A DNA stretch of 64,000 nt from Candidatus Villigracilis proximus. Its GTDB lineage: Bacteria > Chloroflexota > Anaerolineae > Anaerolineales > Villigracilaceae. The notes under the pieces were generated by a model. The model saw only the letters and a list, made by a program, of their open reading frames with translations. It was not told the DNA's origin and ran no database searches. Position numbers and translations under genes: made by a program. Positions 7,776 through 16,421 of the stretch are shown piece by piece. Each line of letters starts with the position of its first letter. The first letter of the stretch is position 1. The stretch lies in the NCBI GenBank assembly GCA_016715195.1, contig JADKBB010000002.1, positions 62,001 to 126,000 of the forward strand, read 5' to 3'.

Positions 7776-9092
7776 ATGATGACAAACAAACTAACTGCAA
7801 AAGAAATTGTTGATCTAAACAAAGAATATACATTTTTCTCATGGTCGAATCAGGGACAAGTGAATCCGATCCCTGTCACCAAAGCCGAGGGAGTTTATTT
7901 TTGGGATGCCGATGGAAAGCGTTATCTCGACTTTGCGTCACAGTTGGTGAATGAGAATATTGGTCATCAACACCCCAAGGTCGTCAAGGCGATTCAAGAT
8001 CAGGCGGCTGTGCTGGCTTTTGTCTCTCCCGGAATGGCAACCGAGCCGCGCGGACTGTTGGGAAAGAAACTGGCCGAAATTACGCCTGGCGACTTGAAGA
8101 AAACATTCTTCTCATTAGGCGGAGCGGAAGCCAATGAAAATGCGATCAAGATCGCGCGTCAATATACCGGCCGACATAAAATCCTGGCGCGCTATCGCTC
8201 GTATCACGGTGCGACTCATGGCGCAATTGCTTTAACCGGTGACTATCGCCGCCTGCCGGCCGAACCTGCTATTTCTGGTGTTGTCCACTTTTTGGACCCA
8301 TATTGCTATCGCTGTCCATTCGGGTGGACGAAGGATACCTGTCATCGCGAATGTATCAGCCATGTCGAAGAGGTGATCCAGCACGAAGGTCCCGACCAGA
8401 TCGCGGCCATCATTCTTGAAGGAGTAACCGGCACAAACGGACTCATCATCCCGCCTGATGAATACTGGCCGCGTATGCGCGAGATTTGCGATAAGTACGG
8501 CATCCTCTTGATCTCCGATGAAGTCATGTCTGGCTGGGGCCGCACTGGCGAGTGGTTCGCTGTGGACAATTGGAATGTGACGCCCGATATCATCACAACT
8601 GCGAAAGGAATTACTTCCGGTTATGTGCCTTTGGGCGCAGTGATCGTGAGCGAGAAGATCGCCAATTATTTTGACAGTCACATGCTATCAGCCGGGCTGA
8701 CTTATAACGGTCACGCTTTGGCTTGCGCTACCGCACTGGCAACGATTGCAGTCTACGAAGAAGAAAATATTTTTGAAAATGCTAAAACGGTTGGAAAATA
8801 TCTTGGCGAGCAACTCGAAGAATTAAAGACGAAACATGTTTCGATTGGTGACGTGCGCTATATCGGCATGTTTACCGCCATAGAGCTGGTGAAGAATCGA
8901 GTAACCAAAGAGCCGATGGATTTGACCGCGCTCAAAAACTTCCTGATCGCAAACGGTGTATATGTCTTCAATTTCAAGAATATTCTTTTCATCGTTCCGC
9001 CGTTGACGATCACCAAAGAGCAGATTGACGAAGGCCTGAAACTGATCGACGAAGGTCTGGCCGAGTTGATGGATACACAGGCAGTTCAGTAA
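7776..9092 (+). CDS. Class III omega-aminotransferase (taurine/beta-alanine/GABA:pyruvate type)
   Basis: A 438-residue class III aminotransferase with PLP aspartate D248 (LLISDEVMSGWGR) and Schiff-base lysine K277 (TTAKGITSGYVPLG). FFSLGGAEANENAIKIARQY and RYRSYHGATHGA are the usual cofactor regions. Four cysteines (C177, C180, C189, C193) in DPYCYRCPFGWTKDTC recall the taurine:pyruvate and related omega-amino acid transaminases. It would turn an omega-amino acid into a semialdehyde, the substrate type of the dehydrogenase immediately downstream. ATG 7776 is preceded by AAGGAA. Beta-alanine or GABA is a reasonable guess from the neighbours, but specificity is inferred. Confidence 0.88.
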   Translation: MMTNKLTAKEIVDLNKEYTFFSWSNQGQVNPIPVTKAEGVYFWDADGKRYLDFASQLVNENIGHQHPKVVKAIQDQAAVLAFVSPGMATEPRGLLGKKLAEITPGDLKKTFFSLGGAEANENAIKIARQYTGRHKILARYRSYHGATHGAIALTGDYRRLPAEPAISGVVHFLDPYCYRCPFGWTKDTCHRECISHVEEVIQHEGPDQIAAIILEGVTGTNGLIIPPDEYWPRMREICDKYGILLISDEVMSGWGRTGEWFAVDNWNVTPDIITTAKGITSGYVPLGAVIVSEKIANYFDSHMLSAGLTYNGHALACATALATIAVYEEENIFENAKTVGKYLGEQLEELKTKHVSIGDVRYIGMFTAIELVKNRVTKEPMDLTALKNFLIANGVYVFNFKNILFIVPPLTITKEQIDEGLKLIDEGLAELMDTQAVQ

Positions 9093-9162
9093 AAAGTAAA
9101 AGGTAAAAAGTAAAAGGCGCGTGGTTTTCACTTCTCACTTCTCACTTATTACTTATTACCAT
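9091..9162. repeat. Short tandem repeats in an intergenic region
   Basis: AAAAAGTAAAAGG occurs twice in tandem, followed by repeats of CTCACTT and ATTACTT. The stretch is low-complexity; no gene or clear regulatory site is visible. GGAG before the next start codon lies just beyond it. Confidence 0.5.
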
Positions 9163-9176
9163 CTTTTGGAGAAACC

Positions 9177-10643
9177 ATGGAAATCTTAAATTATATAAAT
9201 GGCGAATGGGTCAAGCCCGATGTAAAAGAATATTTCGATGTCATCAATCCTGCAACGGGTGAGGTGATCGCTCGCACTCCGCTCGGCTCAAAGGCAGATG
9301 TGGAAGCGGCGGCCAAGGCGGCGAGTGAAGCATTGCCCGCCTGGCGCAGAACACCGGTCAATGATCGCGTGCAATATTTATTTAAACTTCGCAATTTGAT
9401 GCGCGAGAACGGCGATGAAATTGCGCGCCTCATCACCAACGAAGCCGGCAAAACTTTTGAAGAAGCCAAGGCTGAAATGGTCCGCGCTTATGAGAATATC
9501 GAAGTGGCCTGCGGTATGCCTATGATGATGAAGGGCGAAGTCTCCGAAGATATCGCGCCTGGCATCGACGAGTTAATGATCCGTCAACCTGTGGGTGTGT
9601 GCGCCACGATTGCGCCGTTCAATTTTCCCGGCATGATCGTCTTTTGGTATTTGCCCTATGCCATCGCGGCGGGCAACACATATATTGTCAAACCTTCTGA
9701 AAAAGTTCCAATGACGATGCAGTTTATTTTCAAACTCATTGAGCAGATCGGTTTGCCGAAAGGCGTGATCAACATGGTCAACGGCGCGAAAGAAACCGTG
9801 GATGGCATTCTCGAACATCCCGCGATTCGTGCGATCACTTTTGTAGGCTCGACCAATGTTGCAAAATATATTTACAGCACCGCCGCCTTTCATGGCAAGC
9901 GTGTGCAGGCACAAGGCGGAGCGAAGAATCCGGTCATCATTTTGCCGGATGCCGATATGGAAATGGCGACGAAGATCATCGCCGATTCAGCCTTCGGGTG
10001 TGCTGGTCAGCGCTGTTTGGCAGTTTCTGTGGCTGTGACAGTGGGTGAGGCGCGCAACACGTTCAATGAATTAATTTGCGATGCGGCTTCAACGCGCACC
10101 GTCGGCTATGGACTGGATGCCGGCGTGCAAATGGGACCGGTCATCAACACAGCCAGTATGCAGCGCGTGGAGCAGTTGATCGGTCTTGGCGCGAAGGAAG
10201 GCGCGGGAGTCCCTGTGGATGGTCGTGGCACGGTGGTGAAAGGCTACGAGCGTGGATCCTTCGTCAGACCGACGATCCTGTCTGACGTCCCGATTGGAAG
10301 CGAGATCTCGAGGACGGAAATCTTCGGGCCAGTGTTAAGCCTGATGCACGTAAATTCCATCGATGAAGCCATCCAGCTGGTAAATAGCGGACAATACGGC
10401 AATCAAGCGAGTCTGTTTACGACCAGCGGCAATGCAGCGCGTCGTTTTAGATACGAAGCGGATGCGGGCAATATCGGTATTAATATTGGCGTCGCTGCAC
10501 CGATGGCTTTCTTCCCGTTTAGCGGTTGGAAGGATTCGTTCTTTGGTGATATGCATGGACAGGGCATGGATGCGGTTGAGTTCTTCACACAAAAGAAGAT
10601 CGTTGTGGAGCGCTGGCCGAAAGAGTGGACAAGAAAGTTCTAA
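9177..10643 (+). CDS. mmsA: Methylmalonate-/malonate-semialdehyde dehydrogenase (CoA-acylating type)
   Basis: A 488-residue aldehyde dehydrogenase of the MmsA branch, which oxidises (methyl)malonate semialdehyde to propionyl- or acetyl-CoA with NAD and CoA and loss of CO2. The catalytic cysteine is C280 in GCAGQRCLA. The usual general-base glutamate of ELGGK is replaced by VQAQGGAKNP, as expected for CoA-acylating members. The family signature FPFSGWKDSFFGDMHGQG followed by DAVEFFTQKK is present. The start codon follows TTTTGGAG. Between an omega-aminotransferase and a putrescine aminotransferase, it would take the semialdehyde from beta-alanine or a similar amino acid. Family is secure; physiological substrate is inferred. 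Confidence 0.92.
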   Translation: MEILNYINGEWVKPDVKEYFDVINPATGEVIARTPLGSKADVEAAAKAASEALPAWRRTPVNDRVQYLFKLRNLMRENGDEIARLITNEAGKTFEEAKAEMVRAYENIEVACGMPMMMKGEVSEDIAPGIDELMIRQPVGVCATIAPFNFPGMIVFWYLPYAIAAGNTYIVKPSEKVPMTMQFIFKLIEQIGLPKGVINMVNGAKETVDGILEHPAIRAITFVGSTNVAKYIYSTAAFHGKRVQAQGGAKNPVIILPDADMEMATKIIADSAFGCAGQRCLAVSVAVTVGEARNTFNELICDAASTRTVGYGLDAGVQMGPVINTASMQRVEQLIGLGAKEGAGVPVDGRGTVVKGYERGSFVRPTILSDVPIGSEISRTEIFGPVLSLMHVNSIDEAIQLVNSGQYGNQASLFTTSGNAARRFRYEADAGNIGINIGVAAPMAFFPFSGWKDSFFGDMHGQGMDAVEFFTQKKIVVERWPKEWTRKF

Positions 10644-10662
10644 ATTTTTGGAGTGAAAAATT

Positions 10663-12024
10663 ATGGCTGTTGACTACGAAGACGCATTGGATTATTCATC
10701 GCGCTGGCTGGATCTGATTCATAAGAATGAATTTCCTTCAATAGAAGAAGCGCACAAGATCATTGATGAGTCAAAATTAAATTTTGCCGAGCACTACAAC
10801 CGCAACTGGCTGGAGTATCGCAAATCAGTGACCGAGTCTGGTGACTGGGCCGCAGTAGAGTGGACGGGTTCAGGTTCGGTGTTTAAAGATGTGCTGGGCC
10901 GCGAGTATCTTGATTTTCTTGGCGGCTATGGCATGTTGGACTTGGGCTGGAGTCATCCTGATGTTGTAAGCGCAGTGAAGGCTCAACTGGATCGTTCTCC
11001 GATGCCTTCGCAGGAATTGATCGATCCGCTGCGGGGTGTGCTGGGCAGGCTTCTCGCAAGCATCACTCCCGGCGATTTGAAATATAGTTGGTTCGCTGCC
11101 AGCGGCACAGAAGCCAATGAAGCCGCGATGAAGATCGCAAAACTTTATACGGGCAAGTCGGCATTCATTGTTGGAGTGCGTGCTTTTCACGGCAAGACCA
11201 TGGGCGCGCTTTCTCTGATGGGCAAGGCTGATTATCGCGCACCGATGGGTAATTTATATGCGGGGCAGGTTTATCACGTCCCATTTGGTGATGCGGATGC
11301 GGTTGAGAAGCAATTGGAGATTTGTGAAAAAGTTGGCATTGGTGTTGCGGCGGTGATGTTTGAGCCCATTCAAGGTGAGTCTGGCGCGATTGTTCCGCCG
11401 GATGATTTCTGGCCGCGCATTCGTGCCGCGACAAAGAAATACGGCGTTTTGCTTATTGCGGATGAAGTGCAAACGGGTCTCGGCCGGACCGGGAAACTGT
11501 GGGGCGTCGAACATTGGGGCGTCGTCCCTGACATTTTGACTGTGGCCAAATCTTTGGGCGGCGGCGTGATGCCGATCAGCGCGGTGACGACCACCGAAGA
11601 GATCTATCAGCCGATGATGTATCCGAATCCGTTCATGCATACCACCACCACGGGCGGCGGCGCGTTGGCTTGTTCTGCGGCGATCGCGGCAATTCATGTT
11701 ACTTTGCGTGAACGTCTGTGGGAAAAGGCTGCTGAAAAGGGAGATTATCTAATTTCACAATTGGAGAAATTCGCTGTGCAGTATCCGCAAATTTATGAGA
11801 AAATAACGGGCAAAGGTTTGTTGATTGGTATGCATTTCAAGACGCCGGAGATCGGTTACAAAATTGCAGCCGGATTGTTTAAACGGAATATTGTGGTGGC
11901 AGGCACATTGACCAGCGCGCAGACCATCCGTGTTGAGCCGCCGCTTATTATTTCGCAGGAGCAAATGGATACCCTGCTAGATCGTTTGAGTGAAGTGCTT
12001 AAAGAAATTAACGCAACCATGTAG
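10663..12024 (+). CDS. patA: Putrescine aminotransferase-like class III aminotransferase
   Basis: At 453 residues this closely follows E. coli PatA (YgjG) in length and layout, including a long N-terminal helix before FGGYG-type FLGGYGMLDLGWSHPDVV. PLP aspartate D267 (LLIADEVQTGLGRTG) and lysine K296 (LTVAKSLGGGVMP) are present. PatA transfers an amino group from putrescine to 2-oxoglutarate, giving 4-aminobutanal, which cyclises to pyrroline. The PotABCD polyamine transporter genes follow directly and a PatD-like dehydrogenase remnant lies at 28119, which supports the putrescine assignment. GGAG lies nine bases before ATG 10663. Diamine specificity remains inferred. Confidence 0.86.
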   Translation: MAVDYEDALDYSSRWLDLIHKNEFPSIEEAHKIIDESKLNFAEHYNRNWLEYRKSVTESGDWAAVEWTGSGSVFKDVLGREYLDFLGGYGMLDLGWSHPDVVSAVKAQLDRSPMPSQELIDPLRGVLGRLLASITPGDLKYSWFAASGTEANEAAMKIAKLYTGKSAFIVGVRAFHGKTMGALSLMGKADYRAPMGNLYAGQVYHVPFGDADAVEKQLEICEKVGIGVAAVMFEPIQGESGAIVPPDDFWPRIRAATKKYGVLLIADEVQTGLGRTGKLWGVEHWGVVPDILTVAKSLGGGVMPISAVTTTEEIYQPMMYPNPFMHTTTTGGGALACSAAIAAIHVTLRERLWEKAAEKGDYLISQLEKFAVQYPQIYEKITGKGLLIGMHFKTPEIGYKIAAGLFKRNIVVAGTLTSAQTIRVEPPLIISQEQMDTLLDRLSEVLKEINATM

Positions 12025-12074
12025 TTTGTCAGGCTTTACAATTCGCACTTCCAATCTCATCATGGAGAAGATAG

Positions 12075-13191
12075 ATGACCAGTGAATTTGCAGTTGAAAT
12101 GCGCGATGTAGTTAAAAAAATTTATAACACCAGAGGGGAATGAGATGGCCGCAGTGGACCATGTGACCATGCAGATCAAGAATGGAGAGTTCTTTTCCAT
12201 GCTGGGTTCTTCAGGCTGTGGTAAGACCACATCTCTGCGTATGATCGCCGGGTTTGAGTGGCCGACCGATGGAGAGGTGTATATTGAAGGAAAGGCCATG
12301 GGGCATACTCCACCTTTCCAGCGCAAGGTCAACACTGTTTTTCAAAGTTATGCATTGTTCCAGCACATGACCATTTTTCAAAATGTGGCTTTTGGTTTGG
12401 AAATGGAAGGCGCAAAGGAAGAGGAGATCAAGAAGCGGGTGGGGCGTGCGCTTGATATGGTGCAGCTGACCGGTATGGATCGCCGCAAGCCCAAGCAGCT
12501 TTCAGGCGGACAGCAGCAGCGCGTGGCGCTTGCCCGTGCGTTGGTCAAGACTCCTGATGTTCTTCTATTGGATGAACCCCTCGGCGCGCTCGATCTGAAA
12601 TTGCGCAAGGAAATGCAGCTTGAATTAAAGGCGTTGCAACAACAACTGGGAATTACGTTTATCTACGTCACGCACGATCAGGAAGAAGCGCTGACGATGT
12701 CTGATCGTATTGCGGTCATGAGCAAGGGCAAGGTACAACAGATGGGTACGCCGGTTGAAGTTTATGAACGCCCGGCGAACAAGTTTGTGGCAGACTTTAT
12801 CGGGGAGTCGAATTTCCTCGAAGGCAAGATCAAGTCCATCTCAAAGGATGAAGCGAGTGTTTTCATCCCCGGATTAAATGCCGAGTTGGTGGGTGTGCCT
12901 ATTTCGGAGGGATTGGTCAAGGGTGAAGAAGTCAATGTGTGTATTCGTCCTGAGAAAGTTCGTATTGCCGACAAGCACGTAGTTAATCAAAATATGTTCC
13001 ATGCCAGAGTGACCAATACGGTTTACATTGGCGCGGATACTCATATCTATGTGGATGTAAACGGCGCAAAATTGAAGGTGTTGGAGCAGAACCGAATTTC
13101 ACGACTTGACCCCAAGTCATTCTATACGGTGGGTCAGGAAGTTTGGTTGATGCTCATGCCTGAGAATACGCTTGTTTTGAAGAAGGATTAA
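12075..13191 (+). CDS. potA: Spermidine/putrescine ABC transporter ATP-binding protein (N-terminal frameshift)
   Basis: PotA powers polyamine import. Seen: Walker A LGSSGCGKTT, Q-loop TVFQSYALF, signature LSGGQQQRVALARAL, Walker B VLLLDEPLGALD, H-loop YVTHDQEEA, and a C-terminal TOBE region from about FIGESNFLEGK. The natural start is ATG 12075 (MTSEFAVEMRDVVKKIYNTR) with GGAG seven bases upstream, but that frame stops at 12141 because of an extra or missing G in the G4 run 12135-12138. The long frame begins at ATG 12145 and would lack the first strand of the ATPase. A GAGGGG sequence before 12145 could allow internal initiation. Sequencing error is likely. It is the first gene of potABCD. 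Confidence 0.92.
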
Positions 13192-13194
13192 GCC

Positions 13195-14118
13195 ATGCTT
13201 CAGCGTCTTCGCGAAAATAAATCTGCGCAGGGTACGTTGTTGGCGCTTCCCACTACGGTTTGGTTGTTCGTGCTGTTGATCATTCCGTTGATCCTCACGT
13301 TGGTCGTGAGTTTTGGCAAGCGTAGTCCTGATGGCAACGTGATCTATTCTTTCACGTTGGATAATTATGTCCGCCTTTTTGGGTACAGTACAGATTGTCC
13401 TGAGGGACAGGCTTCGTGCTTTGACCCGTTGTATGTGAATATCCTCGGGCGTTCATTGTCGTTGGCGTTTAATACTACATTTTTTGTGATCTCTCTTGCA
13501 TATCCGCTGGCTTACTTTATTGCGCGTGCGCATCCAAAGCAGCGTAATATGTATCTGTTTATGGTGTTGATTCCGCTGTGGACTAATTTCGTGATCCGCG
13601 TGTATGCGTGGATGATGTTGCTGCGTAAGGAGGGTGCGATCAATATTATTCTGGGCTGGATCATGAATGCCTTGAATATTCCATTTACGCCGCTTGAGAT
13701 GTTGTACACTCCGGGTGCGGTATTGGTAGGGATGATCTATGAGTTCCTGCCGTTTATGATCCTGCCAATTTATACATCACTTGAGAAAATTGACACTTCG
13801 TTATATGAAGCGGCTGCTGATCTGGGCGCAAATTCAATTAAGACATTTCTGCGCGTGACGCTTCCATTGTCCATGCCCGGTGTGGTGGCTGGGACAATCC
13901 TTGTTTTTATTCCAGTGATGGGAACATTTATTGTTTCGGATATTCTCGGCGGACGTCAGGTTATTTTGGTCGGTAACTTGATCCAGCGTCAATTTTTGGA
14001 TGCGCGTGACCCGACTTTTGGTTCTGCCGCGTCGCTGATTCTGATGGTGCTGACGCTGATCGTGACTTATTTCTACACCCGCAAATTTGGCTTCGGAGAG
14101 GAGATCGTAGTCGCATGA
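13195..14118 (+). CDS. potB: Spermidine/putrescine ABC transporter permease (PotB-like)
   Basis: A 307-residue inner-membrane permease with about six hydrophobic spans (first at about residues 18-41, last at about 275-292). The EAA loop that contacts PotA is visible as YEAAADLGANSIKTFLRVTL, followed by PLSMPGV. It pairs with PotC to form the import channel. It starts three bases after potA ends, and its stop overlaps the potC start (ATGA, 14115-14118), indicating coupled translation. A periplasmic insertion with two cysteines (DCPEGQASCFDP) may form a disulphide. The family assignment is firm; distinguishing putrescine from spermidine preference is not possible. Confidence 0.93.
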   Translation: MLQRLRENKSAQGTLLALPTTVWLFVLLIIPLILTLVVSFGKRSPDGNVIYSFTLDNYVRLFGYSTDCPEGQASCFDPLYVNILGRSLSLAFNTTFFVISLAYPLAYFIARAHPKQRNMYLFMVLIPLWTNFVIRVYAWMMLLRKEGAINIILGWIMNALNIPFTPLEMLYTPGAVLVGMIYEFLPFMILPIYTSLEKIDTSLYEAAADLGANSIKTFLRVTLPLSMPGVVAGTILVFIPVMGTFIVSDILGGRQVILVGNLIQRQFLDARDPTFGSAASLILMVLTLIVTYFYTRKFGFGEEIVVA

Positions 14119-15011
14119 ACCCTTTTCGCCGTTCTCCCTTTGTGATCGCAGCCGCGGTTTTGGTGTATGTATTTTTATATGCACCGATTGTCGGGTTGAT
14201 CTTGTATTCGTTCAATGCTTCGCGAGCGAATGTCACCTTTGAAGGATTTATTCCCGCTTATAGTGAAAATGTGGTTATGGATGGCAGCCTAGTGTTGTCG
14301 AGTCCGTGCGGACCGTTTCACTGGTATTGCGATCTCGCAAAAAATGACGATGTAGCCGAAGCTGCCGGAAACACGCTGACCATCGCTTTTACAGCAACGA
14401 TCATTGCCACTGTGATCGGCACGATGGCTGCACTTGCGCTTCAACGCTACAACTTCAAAATGAAGCCTTTCTCACAGCTTGCATTGTATATTCCCATTGT
14501 TATTCCAGAGATCGTCATGGGAATTGGCGTTCTAACCTTGTTTAGTCAGTTCTTTGGTTGGGCAAATACAACCTTCGGTCTTGAGGGAGATGCGCGTCTC
14601 TCGCTTGGAATGGCAACTGTCACGATGAGTCATATTGCGTTCATGGTCCCATTTGTGACATTGGTGGTGCAAGCACGTTTGCAGGGTTTTGATAAATCCT
14701 TTGAAGAAGCTGCCATGGACTTGGGCGCCAACGAATGGACAACTTTCCGCCGCGTGACACTTCCAATGATTCTGCCCGGCATTATGTCCGGTGCTTTGCT
14801 GGCGTTCACCTTGTCGCTGGATGATTTTGTGATCACATTCTTTACAAATGGCCCTGGTTCTACAACGCTCCCGATCTATGTCTATGGTTTACTCCGTCGC
14901 ATTATCACGCCGCAGGTTAATGCGTTGTCAACGGTTTGGATTTTGGTGGTATTCTTCGCTGTATTGTTGCTGCAAATTCTTCAAAATCGTGATTCAAAGC
15001 AGCACTCGTAA
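14115..15011 (+). CDS. potC: Spermidine/putrescine ABC transporter permease (PotC-like)
   Basis: A 298-residue partner permease with about six membrane spans (first at about 9-31). Its EAA motif is FEEAAMDLGANEWTTFRRVT, followed by LPMILPGI, and SLDDFVITFF near residue 235 is typical of PotC. The start overlaps potB by four bases. As in PotB, the first periplasmic loop is enlarged and carries two cysteines (SPCGPFHWYC). Downstream, a stem-loop-rich spacer of 131 bases separates it from the binding-protein genes, a usual arrangement where more binding protein than permease is made. Confidence 0.93.
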   Translation: MNPFRRSPFVIAAAVLVYVFLYAPIVGLILYSFNASRANVTFEGFIPAYSENVVMDGSLVLSSPCGPFHWYCDLAKNDDVAEAAGNTLTIAFTATIIATVIGTMAALALQRYNFKMKPFSQLALYIPIVIPEIVMGIGVLTLFSQFFGWANTTFGLEGDARLSLGMATVTMSHIAFMVPFVTLVVQARLQGFDKSFEEAAMDLGANEWTTFRRVTLPMILPGIMSGALLAFTLSLDDFVITFFTNGPGSTTLPIYVYGLLRRIITPQVNALSTVWILVVFFAVLLLQILQNRDSKQHS

Positions 15012-15019
15012 GTCTTATC

Positions 15020-15118
15020 TTTCTTCTTTCCGTCTTTCATTTTTAATTTGAAAGGGGAAGAAGGAAGATTCGTTAAATCAGGTATTCCGCGCTTTTAGAA
15101 CAGCGCGTGCCAAACGAT
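15020..15118 (+). repeat. Stem-loop structures in the potC-potD spacer
   Basis: CTTTCTTCTTTCC (15020 onward) can pair imperfectly with GGGGAAGAAGGAAG ending near 15068, and CGCGC/GCGCG flank a ten-base loop near 15088-15108. Such stems often protect the downstream binding-protein mRNA; that role is inferred. No gene is seen here. Confidence 0.4.
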
Positions 15119-15142
15119 TTCAATATCTTCTAGGAGGAAGAG

Positions 15143-16300
15143 ATGAATAAGAAAAATCTATTTACATTGCTGACACTGCTTGTGATTGCAAGCATGGCGT
15201 TAGCTGCATGCGGTGGAGGTGGATCCGCCGCAACAACCGAGTCTGAAGCTGATGGCCCCAAAGTCACCTCAACTGGTTTTGCGTGCCCTGCCGCCGAATT
15301 CCCAATGGAAGTCACTTCCACGGAAGTCAATATTTTTGTGTGGACGGAATATATTCCGGTTGAAATGCTCGAATGCTTCGAATTGGTTTATGGCGTCAAG
15401 GTTAATCGCGATGAATATTCCAGTAACGAGGAGATGTACGCTAAAGTCTCTGCGGGCGGTTCCAATTATGACCTTGTCCAGCCTACCGATTACATCATTG
15501 CACTCATGGCTCGTCAGGAGTTGTTACAGGAACTTGACCACGCCAAATTGCCCGTCTTGAAGAATTTTGACGCAAATTACCTCGATTTTGAATTTGACCC
15601 AGGCAACAAATACACCATCCCATATCAGGCTGGGACTGATGCGATCGTGGTGAATACCGATGCCGTGGAAAATGCCCCTGCTTCATGGGAAGACCTTTGG
15701 AAGCCTGAATATGCGGGCAACATGGTTTTTCTTGATGACTCCCGCGCCACCATCGGTTTGACACTTTTGACCCTCGGATACGATGTCAATACTACCGATC
15801 CCGCTCAACTTGATGAAGCCAAGACGAAATTAGCTCAACTCGTTCCCGGCATCAAACTCTTTGACAGCGACAGCCCAAAGACAGCCCTGATCGCCGGTGA
15901 CGTGGATCTCGGCATGACCTGGACCGCCGAAGCCTTGCTTGCTCAACAGGAAAACCCCGCCATTCAGTATGTGTACCCAACCGAAGGCGCGATCCTCTGG
16001 CAGGATAACTGGGCCATGTTGAAGGATGCTCCCCACGCTGATGCCGCGTATGCTCTGTTGAACTACACCATGCAGGGCGATGTTTTCTGGTTGATGCTGC
16101 GTGACTTCCCATACACCAACCCGAACCAGGCCGCGCTTGATTACGCCAAGACCAATCAGACGGAACTCTACGATGCCTACATGGCTTCCCCGATCACCAA
16201 TGTCCCCGCGGACGCCATTAAGAACGGCCATCGCATCGCGGATGTGGGTGAGGCAACACCTTTGTATGATGATATCTGGGTTGAAGTAAAAGGCCAGTAA
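15143..16300 (+). CDS. potD: Polyamine ABC transporter substrate-binding lipoprotein (PotD-like), copy 1
   Basis: A 385-residue extracytoplasmic binding protein. Residues 1-22 are a lipoprotein signal peptide ending in lipobox LAAC with C23, followed by a Gly/Ser linker. The mature part is a PotD/PotF-type fold: VNIFVWTEYIPVEMLECFE, YDLVQPTDYIIALM, PYQAGTDAIVVNTD and GMTWTAEALLAQQENP. It would capture putrescine or spermidine and deliver it to PotBC. The start has an optimal GGAGG at 15132-15138. A close tandem copy lies downstream. The extra cysteine-containing N-terminal strand (GFACPAAEFPMEVTSTEV) is shared by both copies. Confidence 0.94.
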   Translation: MNKKNLFTLLTLLVIASMALAACGGGGSAATTESEADGPKVTSTGFACPAAEFPMEVTSTEVNIFVWTEYIPVEMLECFELVYGVKVNRDEYSSNEEMYAKVSAGGSNYDLVQPTDYIIALMARQELLQELDHAKLPVLKNFDANYLDFEFDPGNKYTIPYQAGTDAIVVNTDAVENAPASWEDLWKPEYAGNMVFLDDSRATIGLTLLTLGYDVNTTDPAQLDEAKTKLAQLVPGIKLFDSDSPKTALIAGDVDLGMTWTAEALLAQQENPAIQYVYPTEGAILWQDNWAMLKDAPHADAAYALLNYTMQGDVFWLMLRDFPYTNPNQAALDYAKTNQTELYDAYMASPITNVPADAIKNGHRIADVGEATPLYDDIWVEVKGQ

Positions 16301-16335
16301 AACTTACAGCCCTGTGATAATACCGGCCTTGCAGT

Positions 16336-16380
16336 AAAATAAACCGGACGGATCATTTGATCTGTCCGGTTTATTTTTGT
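16336..16380 (+). terminator. Rho-independent terminator after the first potD
   Basis: AAATAAACCGGAC(G)GATCA pairs with TGATC(T)GTCCGGTTTATTT around a very short loop and is followed by TTTTTGTTTT. It probably ends or attenuates the potABCD transcript before the second binding-protein gene. Confidence 0.85.
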
Positions 16381-16421
16381 TTTGATCGAATAAAGAATCC
16401 ACCTTCTAAAGGAACTAAAGG

